This document shows positions 7,993-15,842 of a stretch of DNA of 19,808 nucleotides, piece after piece; position 1 is the stretch's first letter, and each line of letters starts with the position of its first letter. Where the stretch lies: NCBI GenBank assembly GCA_913041025.1, contig CAJWGQ010000030.1, positions 1 to 19,808 on the forward strand, given 5' to 3'. The position numbers and the translations under genes were made by a program. The notes below the pieces were generated by a model, which ran no database searches, was not told the origin of the DNA, and saw only the letters and a list, made by a program, of their open reading frames with translations. The stretch is from an uncultured Gammaproteobacteria bacterium (GTDB lineage Bacteria > Pseudomonadota > Gammaproteobacteria > Pseudomonadales > Azotimanducaceae_A).

Positions 7993-9924
7993 GTGAGTAA
8001 CGATCCAACAGAGCAAGTTAGAAGCGAGTACGCTATCAGGGAGATAATTCGTCTGGTCTGGCGGTGCTGGCCCTTCTATCGCCCCATGCTTAAGCATCTA
8101 ATCGCCTATGTATTAATGACCATAATTCTGGGAGTGATGGTTGTGAGCGCCTCCTTCCTGGCTAACGACCTTGTTGAAAACAAAATATTGCTCGGGAAGC
8201 CGCTCCAACCTATGCAGGCAACTTTGCTATTAGTGAGCGAAGATTATCTCGAGACAAGTTTTGAAGATAACGAATTACTTACTGAGAATCAGCGAAAACG
8301 AGTGCGGCTAGGCGTTATCATCGGCGGAGCAATTTTCATGCTGATACTTACCGCAGGAGTGGCCGGAGGTTGGTATTACAATGTCTGGATTTTTCAGCAG
8401 ATCAACCAACGCCTACGCGTCGAGATGCTCGGGAAAGCAGAGTATCTGTCGCTAAAATATCACAGCGAAACCCGAACCGGGGACGCTGTCTATAGGGTTT
8501 ATCAGGATAGTGCCACAATCACTCGGATCCTCGAATTCATCATCAGTTCTCCACTCCGCATTGTCGCTACGATCCTCATGGCCTTTACGATTTTAACTTT
8601 CTTTTCTCCTTGGCTGGGTCTGTTAATTATCGCAGCGGCAGTCCCCATCACCTTACTGTTCAAATATTTTATACCCAGAGTACGACAAGCTGCTGAACGC
8701 GCTCGAACAAGCAACAGTGAGCTGACTTCTCAAATTCAAGAAACGCTGGCAGCAATTAGAGTCATCAAAGCAAGTGGCGCCGAAGCCCGAATGATGGAAC
8801 GCTTCGAGACCAACTCCCAAGTGGCCCTGGATGCTGCTTTTGAGATGCGCAAAAACATGTCGTTGCTTGTCATGAGTGTCGTGCTGATCTCCGTTGGTGC
8901 GTTCCTTGTCGGAGAGTATTTCATGGCCACCTGGGCGATGACAGAAAGGACAACCTATTTAGGTGGAGTAGTTGCGTTTGTCGGCTTTGCCGCCTGGAAT
9001 CTAGGCGCATTTAAAGCTGCAGTAAGTCAGGGAGAAGCCGCCACCGACCAAACGCGCCAGCTTGCGGAAATCTGGTCTATTGCTCAAGACGTGCTCATCG
9101 GCTTGAAAAGATCGTTTTATCTTCTCGACCTAAAACCCGAAATCCAAGAAATAGAGACTCCCACAGATTTCCCAGCAGAAATTAAACAGGTCGTCTTCAC
9201 CAACGTATGGTTCGGTTATCAACCTGACGAGAAAATTCTAAAGGGAATTAACTTCACAGCGACTAAAGGCACTATAACGGCAATCGTAGGGGGCAGCGGA
9301 GCAGGGAAATCCACAGCCATGTCTTTACTGCTCAGATTATATGACCCTGTTGAGGGCGCAATCACATTAAACGATATCAACTTAAAAAATTTCTCTATCA
9401 GCTCTCTTAGAAATCACGTCGCAATCGCTCTGCAGCAAAATGTCCTCTTTGCCAAGAGCGTGCGCGATAATATTGCCTATGGACTGGAGGGAATTAGCGA
9501 GGCTGACATCGAAGAAGCAGCAAGAGTTGCCTGCGCAGACGAATTCGTTCGAGAACTTCCAATGGGCTATGAAACAGAACTTGGAGAACGCGGAGGTAAA
9601 CTTTCAACTGGCCAACGGCAGCGTTTGTCGATTGCTCGAGCGATCCTGAGAGACTCGCCAATATTGATACTAGATGAGCCGACCGCATCACTGGATGCGG
9701 AGACAGAACAACGCGTGATCAAAAATTTATCTGAATGGGGCGAAAATCGAGTCATTTTCATCATTACTCACCGACTATCAACGATCAAGAACGCGGACCA
9801 AATCGCGTTCTTAGAAGAGGGGCAGGTTAAGGAGATAGGCTCTCACGACGAGTTGATTAATAAAAAAGGTCCATACCACCAGTTTGTTGAGGCAGAGCAG
9901 GGAGAGCAATTTAAGACGCCATGA
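7993..9924 (+). CDS. ABC exporter half-transporter, subunit 1
   Basis: A 643-residue type IV ABC exporter subunit: a membrane domain (about 30-365) followed by a nucleotide-binding domain. The latter has Walker A GGSGAGKS (433-440, K439), Q-loop ALQQN, signature LSTGQ (537-541), Walker B ILILDEP (D561, catalytic E562) and switch His H593 in THRLST. The signature differs from LSGGQ at its third residue. An insert of about 40 residues rich in acids lies between the first two membrane segments. The start is GTG, 11 nt after the phosphoesterase stop, with only a weak ribosome site, so translational coupling is likely. The last four bases overlap the start of the next ABC gene, so the two should form a heterodimer. 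The cargo (lipid, peptide or drug) cannot be told. Confidence 0.93.
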   Translation: MSNDPTEQVRSEYAIREIIRLVWRCWPFYRPMLKHLIAYVLMTIILGVMVVSASFLANDLVENKILLGKPLQPMQATLLLVSEDYLETSFEDNELLTENQRKRVRLGVIIGGAIFMLILTAGVAGGWYYNVWIFQQINQRLRVEMLGKAEYLSLKYHSETRTGDAVYRVYQDSATITRILEFIISSPLRIVATILMAFTILTFFSPWLGLLIIAAAVPITLLFKYFIPRVRQAAERARTSNSELTSQIQETLAAIRVIKASGAEARMMERFETNSQVALDAAFEMRKNMSLLVMSVVLISVGAFLVGEYFMATWAMTERTTYLGGVVAFVGFAAWNLGAFKAAVSQGEAATDQTRQLAEIWSIAQDVLIGLKRSFYLLDLKPEIQEIETPTDFPAEIKQVVFTNVWFGYQPDEKILKGINFTATKGTITAIVGGSGAGKSTAMSLLLRLYDPVEGAITLNDINLKNFSISSLRNHVAIALQQNVLFAKSVRDNIAYGLEGISEADIEEAARVACADEFVRELPMGYETELGERGGKLSTGQRQRLSIARAILRDSPILILDEPTASLDAETEQRVIKNLSEWGENRVIFIITHRLSTIKNADQIAFLEEGQVKEIGSHDELINKKGPYHQFVEAEQGEQFKTP

Positions 9925-11885
9925 CAAAATCAAACCAATTTGACGATCGCGTAGACCTTGAAACCGACCTGAACCTAAGCGAGACCTTGGGCCTTCTTGC
10001 TCGCTCTCTTAAGCTTCTTACTGGTGTAAAAAAGCTCTTCACCTGGAAATGTTTTTTCGCCGGAGTCGCAATCCTACCGCCGCTCTTTCTTCCTTGGATG
10101 CTCAAGATCGTTGTCGACCAGGTCGTCTTGCAAGAGTCGCTCGAAGAGGGACTCGTCGAGTTTCCTCCCTTTATGATCCCATTCATCAACTTGGTCCAAG
10201 ACTTCTCTCCCAGCGGTATCATGATCTCGGTATCCACATTTTACTTTCTCATGCTGGTCTTTTTTGGTTTAAGAGCGGTTGGTCAAATAGCTGTCTTGCC
10301 GCCAGGCTACGACCCAGCGACTCAATCGGAGCAAGCCCTTTCTGCAGGTCAAAGCCAGGCCAATGGCCTGTGGGGTTTAATCGAAGTATTGCTCACCATT
10401 CGGCTGACCCAGCGTTTAGCCAACAGATTGCGTACACGTCTAATGGGAAGATTAACGCGACTCAACATGACCACCCTAGATGAACAACGAATCGGCGATT
10501 CGGTATACCGGATCATGTACGACGCGCCCATGTTGCCGGAGATCTGTTTCAAACTCACCTTAGCGCCTATTTTGCTGCTGACGAGCAGCGCCCTCTCCAT
10601 CTACATCATGCAGTACAGTTATGGCGCCGTCGCACCGGAGATCATCTGGATAGCCATTGGTTTAATACCTATAACGCTCATGCTCACTATGCCTCTATCT
10701 GGGATAGCACGAAGAGTGAACCAAACCAGTCGCGCTGCAGGCGCGTCTACTACCAACGCCGTAGAATCCAGCATCGATAATATCGCGGCAATCCAGTCGC
10801 TCGGAGGAATGGCCAGGGAAACCGAGCAGTTTAGAGCAAAGAGCGCGGAGTCTTTCAGGCGCCATCGACATACAGTTCTCATTGATTCAGCAGTAACGGT
10901 CATCGCTTACTCAAGCATCACTCTGGCCGTTGGGACAGCATTCGTTTTCATAACTGACCGAATCATCCTTAGTGAACTCTCGCCGGGTGATTACGCAGCA
11001 CTATGGGGGTTCTTTCTAGCCCTGAGCTACAGTGCGAGAGACATAGGTCTTTATTGGATACAACTTCAAAAGAATGTCTCAGCGGTGAGAAGAGTCTTCT
11101 TTTTTATTGACTACACCTCCGAAAGAGACGACTCCAGTCAACCACTCGAATCGTTAGCACAAGCCATATCATTGGATAACGTAAGCTATGACTATCCTGA
11201 CGGCAGAAGCGCCTTGACGAATATTAACGTTGAGCTACCCCTCGGCCAGCTAATCGCAATAGTAGGCCCCACTGGCGCAGGTAAGACGACTCTTGCTTAT
11301 CTTTTACCTGGATACCTAAGACCAACAAAAGGAGCGATTTATTTCGACGGTCAAAACTTAAAAGACACACGCGTTGAGGACATCAGAGAACGAGTGACCT
11401 ACGTCTTTCAAGAACATATGTTGTTATCTGAAAGTATTCGAGACAACCTACTATTGGCAAACCCAAGAGCTTCGAATGAAGAAATGATAGCGGCCTGTCA
11501 GACAGCAGGCGCGATGGAATTTATTCAAGAGCTACCGGACGGCATAGATACCATCATTGGCAAAGCCGGAGACACCCTGTCCGTGGGCCAGAAACAACGT
11601 CTATCCATAGCCAGAGGAATCGTTAGAAACACACCTGTCCTCATTTTAGATGAACCCACCGCTGCGCTTGATCCTAAAACTGAGAACGCTCTAGTTGACG
11701 CGCTTCGACAAACAGCTCGAAATCGACTGGTAATTGTTATCGCACATAGGCTCTCCACGATTAGAGAAGCAGACCGCATCATTTTTCTAGAGCAAGGCGA
11801 AATAAAGGACAGTGGCACCCACATCGACCTTATGAGAGATGTAAACGGCGCCTACCGAAAATTCGTCGATTTACAAAGCTCTTAA
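9921..11885 (+). CDS. ABC exporter half-transporter, subunit 2
   Basis: A 654-residue fused membrane/ATPase half-transporter, partner of the preceding gene, which it overlaps by ATGA. The nucleotide-binding domain has Walker A GPTGAGKT (449-456, K455), Q-loop VFQEH, signature LSVGQ (553-557), Walker B ILDEP (D577, E578) and switch His H609. Both subunits keep the catalytic Glu but both have a changed third signature residue (T and V), so neither composite site is obviously the classic degenerate one. Between the first two membrane segments is an unusual periplasmic insert containing PPGYDPATQSEQAL and a Ser/Gln/Ala-rich stretch. The gene ends 16 bp before the convergent oxygenase gene, with no obvious hairpin between them. 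Confidence 0.93.
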   Translation: MTKSNQFDDRVDLETDLNLSETLGLLARSLKLLTGVKKLFTWKCFFAGVAILPPLFLPWMLKIVVDQVVLQESLEEGLVEFPPFMIPFINLVQDFSPSGIMISVSTFYFLMLVFFGLRAVGQIAVLPPGYDPATQSEQALSAGQSQANGLWGLIEVLLTIRLTQRLANRLRTRLMGRLTRLNMTTLDEQRIGDSVYRIMYDAPMLPEICFKLTLAPILLLTSSALSIYIMQYSYGAVAPEIIWIAIGLIPITLMLTMPLSGIARRVNQTSRAAGASTTNAVESSIDNIAAIQSLGGMARETEQFRAKSAESFRRHRHTVLIDSAVTVIAYSSITLAVGTAFVFITDRIILSELSPGDYAALWGFFLALSYSARDIGLYWIQLQKNVSAVRRVFFFIDYTSERDDSSQPLESLAQAISLDNVSYDYPDGRSALTNINVELPLGQLIAIVGPTGAGKTTLAYLLPGYLRPTKGAIYFDGQNLKDTRVEDIRERVTYVFQEHMLLSESIRDNLLLANPRASNEEMIAACQTAGAMEFIQELPDGIDTIIGKAGDTLSVGQKQRLSIARGIVRNTPVLILDEPTAALDPKTENALVDALRQTARNRLVIVIAHRLSTIREADRIIFLEQGEIKDSGTHIDLMRDVNGAYRKFVDLQSS

Positions 11886-11901
11886 TCAAAAAATGGATGG
11901 G

Positions 11902-12588
11902 TCAATTGACTTTGAATTTGCCTGCAGCCATCTCGCCATAATAAAAAAACGTAATCGCTTTTCTAGGCCGCTCCGTAAGGTTACTCCCCGACCAATGCAC
12001 CGTCAGCGCATTATGGATAATCGCATCTCCTCGGTTCACTGTGATCGTGGTCACTCTCTCAGAATTTTCCTCATACCCCTGAATATCAAGACCCCTCGCC
12101 TGTTTTTCGCGGTGGCTCCCTTTAACGTAGCTTACACACCCATTGCGTTCATCCATTGAGTCCAATGCGATCCATAGCGTAATACCTGCCCGAGGATGCC
12201 AGGGTCTGCCTGCTGCATCAATATGAGGGTAAATACCTTCTTTTGATCCTGATGGTCTGTCGACTAAGGCTGCGCTTACAGGCCAAACACTATCTCCTAA
12301 CAAGAATTCCAAAAGTCCAAGATGAGGCCCTTCGTGCATCTGCTTTGCTAGCCACTTGCAATTTTGCTGCAAACCTTTGACAGCCAGCGCTGCGAATTCT
12401 GGTTTTTTGTTATGCTGTTTTTCAAGCTCATCAAGACGGACTTTTCTGGCTGCAATTGCGTAACGCTCTAACAGTTCGGTTTCAGTGGCAGAAGCAAAAC
12501 CCCTGAGCACCAAAAACCCATCTTCATCATAGGAGTGCTTTAGATTGGGTAGATCTAAAGTGTAATTATCAAATTTTAGAATCGACAT
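11902..12588 (-). CDS. Phytanoyl-CoA dioxygenase family protein (Fe/2OG oxygenase)
   Basis: A 228-residue member of the PhyH family of non-haem Fe(II)/2-oxoglutarate oxygenases. The iron triad is visible: H122-I-D124 in YPHIDAAGRPWHP and distal H198 in NALTVHWSGSN. R209 in RPRKAITFF is placed to bind the 2-oxoglutarate carboxylate. The family hallmark GCVSYVKGSH lies at 150-159. Such enzymes hydroxylate small substrates; true phytanoyl-CoA activity should not be assumed. The gene follows the ADP-ribosylglycohydrolase gene on the same strand after 72 nt and is probably co-transcribed. No clear Shine-Dalgarno is seen, but a 9-bp inverted repeat (12564-12572/12590-12598) brackets the start codon. 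Confidence 0.9.
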   Translation of the reverse strand: MSILKFDNYTLDLPNLKHSYDEDGFLVLRGFASATETELLERYAIAARKVRLDELEKQHNKKPEFAALAVKGLQQNCKWLAKQMHEGPHLGLLEFLLGDSVWPVSAALVDRPSGSKEGIYPHIDAAGRPWHPRAGITLWIALDSMDERNGCVSYVKGSHREKQARGLDIQGYEENSERVTTITVNRGDAIIHNALTVHWSGSNLTERPRKAITFFYYGEMAAGKFKVN

Positions 12589-12660
12589 ATTGATAATTTA
12601 GAAGTTAAAAAAGCGCGATTCCCGACTGATTAACCAATATCGAATTTGCTCTTGTTAGGT

Positions 12661-14268
12661 TCAATCGCTCGTAACTCTTTTTCCAGTGACAGGAGTATCC
12701 ATCGGATTGTATGCGCCTTCCAAGGAATCTCCATTTAAACGACCTTCAAATTCTATTTCTGTTTCCCAACCACCCTTGTCAATACTAACAGTGAATTTCA
12801 AGCGTGGGTTCTGAAAGGAAGTAGAAATAATCGGATAGGATCCGTTAAACCCGTCCGAGATAAACTCCATGAGTCCCTTCTCGAAATCTACACGCTGAAA
12901 GCCCCAACCTGACTCCAATTCCCAAACTCCACCCTCTCTCCAAATACTAGGAGGTTCCGGGGTTTTTTCTTCTTCATAATTTTCTATTTGTTCCGCAACA
13001 GCTAAAGTTCGCCTGGCCAGATCCGATATTTGGTTGTCATTTTCCCCTCTGACCGCTGAAATCAAGCGATCGTTTAGAACGTCAATCCACTTGTTGGGTA
13101 AATTTTGGGCGCCTATCTTTAAGCCCAAAATAGAGCCCACTGTCGCGCCGTTACAATCAGTATCCCAACCTGACCTTACGGCTGTCACGATCCCTTCCTC
13201 AAAACTCCGATCGCCATAATACAATCCCATTACTACGAGGGCCGCGTTATTAATTGTGTGAACCGTATGATAATGCCCATATGCCTCGTAAACCTTTTGC
13301 CAAGTAGTTTCCCAATTCTCATTCTGTTCGCACCAAGAGAGAGTGTTTCGGATCGCTTCAGCCAATCGCGACTTGTCTGGTATCTGTGCTAAACCAGCTA
13401 AAATGATATCTTTGGCATCTTTTAAGACAAAGGCTGATGCAATCATGGCCGCTACAAACATTTCACCATAAACGCCATTCTTATCATGGGAAATACAGGC
13501 ATCTAAATAGGCTAACTCCGCCGCTTGCTCGGGATTCGCCGGGGAAACGTAACCAAAAATATCCGCTCGAATCTGGGCACCGATCCATTCACGAAACGGA
13601 TTGCGATAAGTGCCAGATTCTGGAGGCCAGACATTTAGAATGAAATTTCTGTAAGCCACATTTTCAGCTGTATAGGTAAGACCAAAGGGCATAGAGTGAA
13701 GCCAAACACCCGCAATCGTTTTAGAGGTCATCTTCGCACCGCGACTCTCTAGCGCCAGAAGGCCAAGAATTGGGTAGTCCAGATCATCATCTCGGTCCAT
13801 AAATTCGATGTTGCCTCGAGTCGAGAGTTTTAGAGTTTTAGGTGTTACTTTTTCGTCATACGGTATGTAGTCATCCAAAGGCAGTGCATTAGCCTTATTT
13901 AAATACTTGTCTATGCGTTCTTTAGGCCAGCCCTCTACTGGCTTTCCAAGAGCGCATCCGGCGGCCCGACCCAGCCATGCACCCCTAATACGATCGTAAA
14001 TTGCTTCACTACCTTCCTCGAGTATCAACTCGTTTGAAGCCGCTGGTCGAGCTTTTTGGATTTCTTGTAGAGAAGAAGGCTCATGGTAGGGGAACGATTC
14101 CATAACAGGTAACGCAGATAACTCATCATATAAAGCAATGAACTCTGCATCTGGCGCCCCATCCGCTAAAGCTTTCGTGACCCTATCTTCTAGACTCCCG
14201 ACATCGCACCCTTCCTCACGACGCTGAATCAGTTCAGTTTTAATAAGGTTTCTTTCTATAGAACTCAT
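12661..14268 (-). CDS. ADP-ribosylglycohydrolase (DraG/ARH-like) family protein with C-terminal beta domain
   Basis: A 535-residue protein whose core (about 90-425) is the ADP-ribosylglycohydrolase fold. It shows YDRIRGAWLGRAAGCALGKP (91-110), an acidic metal motif DRDDDLDY (158-165) and the second metal motif WDTDCNGATVG (368-378), which together would bind two Mg2+ ions. Residues 1-90 and the last 100 or so lie outside the core. The tail, from about PPSIWREGG onward, is predicted beta-rich with repeated W, F and G and ends GAYNPMDTPVTGKR. Family members cleave N- or O-glycosidic ribosyl bonds, and this RDDD subfamily is often found in sugar or nucleoside clusters, so a free glycoside substrate is as likely as ADP-ribosylated protein. 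The ATG start has an excellent Shine-Dalgarno (GGAGGA at 14277-14282, 8 nt upstream). Confidence 0.88.
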   Translation of the reverse strand: MSSIERNLIKTELIQRREEGCDVGSLEDRVTKALADGAPDAEFIALYDELSALPVMESFPYHEPSSLQEIQKARPAASNELILEEGSEAIYDRIRGAWLGRAAGCALGKPVEGWPKERIDKYLNKANALPLDDYIPYDEKVTPKTLKLSTRGNIEFMDRDDDLDYPILGLLALESRGAKMTSKTIAGVWLHSMPFGLTYTAENVAYRNFILNVWPPESGTYRNPFREWIGAQIRADIFGYVSPANPEQAAELAYLDACISHDKNGVYGEMFVAAMIASAFVLKDAKDIILAGLAQIPDKSRLAEAIRNTLSWCEQNENWETTWQKVYEAYGHYHTVHTINNAALVVMGLYYGDRSFEEGIVTAVRSGWDTDCNGATVGSILGLKIGAQNLPNKWIDVLNDRLISAVRGENDNQISDLARRTLAVAEQIENYEEEKTPEPPSIWREGGVWELESGWGFQRVDFEKGLMEFISDGFNGSYPIISTSFQNPRLKFTVSIDKGGWETEIEFEGRLNGDSLEGAYNPMDTPVTGKRVTSD

Positions 14269-14364
14269 TGCGATCTTCCTCCCCTACCCTAAACAGGTAG
14301 GACACTAAAAAAACGTCAGTTTAGGAAGGGACAATTTACTCGTCAACCGCAGCCATTTGAGTCT

Positions 14365-14398
14365 TCACCCAAAAAATAACGCTTTATTTTTTGGGTGA
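14365..14398. repeat. 34-bp dyad with 15-bp arms carrying TGGGTGA
   Basis: The left arm TCACCCAAAAAATAA (14365-14379) is exactly complementary to the right arm TTATTTTTTGGGTGA (14384-14398), with a CGCT centre. Each arm ends in the TGGGTGA motif seen elsewhere in the window. The AT-rich stem and its place upstream of two divergent genes argue for an operator or relic end-repeat rather than a terminator. Confidence 0.75.
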
Positions 14399-14568
14399 TT
14401 TCCGCCAACCAAAACTTGAAAAATCATCAACTTCAAAGTCAAATCAGTTATATCGTTCCCGGAATTTTAGTTATGTCTTCTATTTCATTGAGATTTCTAA
14501 TTCAGATAAAAGCCACTCGTTATAGACCGGCCGGCTATAATTTTGGGTGAATTACATAACGTGAATGC

Positions 14569-14593
14569 TCTCGCGAGATTTGCAAATTTGCAA
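14569..14593. promoter_or_regulatory. Two adjacent perfect palindromes at the start of the transposase-derived gene
   Basis: TCTCGCGAGA (14569-14578) and TTGCAAATTTGCAA (14580-14593) are perfect palindromes separated by one base, ending 3 bp before the ATG at 14597. They replace any recognisable Shine-Dalgarno. They could be a protein-binding site for autoregulation or form structure over the start. Confidence 0.5.
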
Positions 14594-14596
14594 TAA

Positions 14597-15787
14597 ATGC
14601 CTTTTTACACAACCCCGAAAACCATAATCGATTTTTCCTCTTTATTAACCGGCGGCCAACTGGGTGAACCTTTAGGGAAGGTTGATCAAAAATTTGTGGA
14701 AAATATGTTGAGTGGCATTCATCGGTCTGCGTCTATCAATCTGACCGAGATTTCTAAGTCACTCGAAGAAAAGATAGCGCTTCACGCCACCCACAAACGA
14801 CTCTCAAGAAAACTCAATAACCCGAATCTAGCGGACACGCTTTCTAAACGCTTACTAAAACTTTCCTCCCAAGCTCTAAGCCATGACACTCAGCTCATCG
14901 TGCACACGTATGAAATACATAAAAAATATGCGAACAAAATGGAGTACTTCCCCACACCAGTTAACGGAACGAAGGAAGGATTCAGAGTTTGTGAAGTACT
15001 ACGAAGTAATGCATCCGAGAAAGATAATCTAAAAAAGTGTACTCCGGTATATTCAAGAGTTTGGTCAAACCAAACTCCAGGATACATCAATGATGGACAG
15101 GAAATAAAAAACACACTTGAAGAGGTCGCGAAGACTTTAGATAACAAGGGGCTCTTTTATTTTGATGACAAAACTATCTCGTCAAAGATTTTGCCTCAGA
15201 TACTTGAAGATTCTGAGTTTGAATTTATTTCGCTAATACTCGGACAGGGCGTCAAGCTATCGTATAAAAACCAAAGCCGGTCACCCGAAGACCTAGTCGA
15301 AAGCGTAGAAACGAAGTATGGAAAAACCGTATTTAAACTAGTACCCGAAGGGCTTATGTTTAAAACACAAACGGACTTGGATTTGTTTGTCCATGTAGGG
15401 TCGCTACCCGTCAAAATAGACGGCTCCAAAAGACCACTCAGCTTAATTGCTCTAAAATCTAAAAACGCCCTAATCGGTGAATACGTTAGTCCAATCATAA
15501 CTTCTCGAACCAGACTCAGATCACGTAAAGACTTGATGGGATTGGCAGAGTCCATCTTCTCAATACAAGACACTCTAGCAGCGCACCGAGAAATTCGACA
15601 AAAGTTTCGTCCAGAAAATTTTCGGGTTCTGACTCATAACAGACTGAAGCTATTGATGACCCTGCTTCAAGCTGTTATTCATTACGAAAACTCATCAGAT
15701 AAAAACGCTTTAATCGAAGATAAACAGTTCCTCTCCAAACCCAGGCAGGGTGAATTAGACAGGACTTATCTACTTCCGAACTCTTGA
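14597..15787 (+). CDS. IS4-type DDE transposase homologue, probably catalytically inactive
   Basis: A full-length 396-residue ORF. Its order of blocks follows IS4-type DDE transposases as I recall them: a helical N-terminal region with FVENMLSGIHRSASINLTEI (33-52) and KRLSRKL (67-73); a first catalytic strand near 100-118; PVYSRVWSN..PGY (150-163); a second strand GLFYFDD (185-191); and the C-terminal block FSIQDTLAAHREIRQKF with ENFRV (321-344). In active relatives the first strand carries Asp and the last block reads RWKIEE-FR. Here they read LIVHTYEIHK (H103) and QDTLAAHR, so the first Asp and catalytic Glu appear replaced (L327/A328). D190 and R331 remain. No flanking terminal inverted repeats or target duplications are seen. 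The WD40 gene follows after 55 nt. A DNA-binding role without transposition is inference. Confidence 0.7.
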   Translation: MPFYTTPKTIIDFSSLLTGGQLGEPLGKVDQKFVENMLSGIHRSASINLTEISKSLEEKIALHATHKRLSRKLNNPNLADTLSKRLLKLSSQALSHDTQLIVHTYEIHKKYANKMEYFPTPVNGTKEGFRVCEVLRSNASEKDNLKKCTPVYSRVWSNQTPGYINDGQEIKNTLEEVAKTLDNKGLFYFDDKTISSKILPQILEDSEFEFISLILGQGVKLSYKNQSRSPEDLVESVETKYGKTVFKLVPEGLMFKTQTDLDLFVHVGSLPVKIDGSKRPLSLIALKSKNALIGEYVSPIITSRTRLRSRKDLMGLAESIFSIQDTLAAHREIRQKFRPENFRVLTHNRLKLLMTLLQAVIHYENSSDKNALIEDKQFLSKPRQGELDRTYLLPNS

Positions 15788-15842
15788 AATTAATCATTCA
15801 GCAATTGGGACTAGCACTTTTCAATAACTTTGAGAGAGCCCT

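Larger units (their letters stand above)
14269..14596. promoter_or_regulatory. Dyad-rich divergent intergenic region
   Basis: This 328-bp AT-rich region separates the divergent ADP-ribosylglycohydrolase and transposase-derived genes. No believable coding frame is present. From left to right it holds: a strong ribosome site for the minus-strand gene; small inverted repeats CCTACC/GGTAGG (14283-14288/14296-14301) and CCTAAAC/GTTTAGG (14288-14294/14319-14325); the large dyad at 14365-14398; a near-palindrome TTATAG..CCGGCCGG..CTATAA (14520-14540) overlapping TATAAT at 14536-14541; another TTTTGGGTGA at 14541-14550; and two palindromes next to the start at 14597. The TATAAT could be a -10 box but has no clear -35 box. 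Confidence 0.5.

Noticed and set aside
14365..14398. Intrinsic terminator
   Set aside because: The stem is AT-rich and lies upstream of two divergent genes, where no transcript should end.
14510..14596. Short open frame ending in TAA directly before the ATG at 14597
   Set aside because: It lacks a ribosome site and any recognisable sequence; the palindromes explain its bases better.
14597..15787. Calling this region an active insertion sequence
   Set aside because: No terminal inverted repeats or target-site duplication found around it, and two catalytic positions appear lost.
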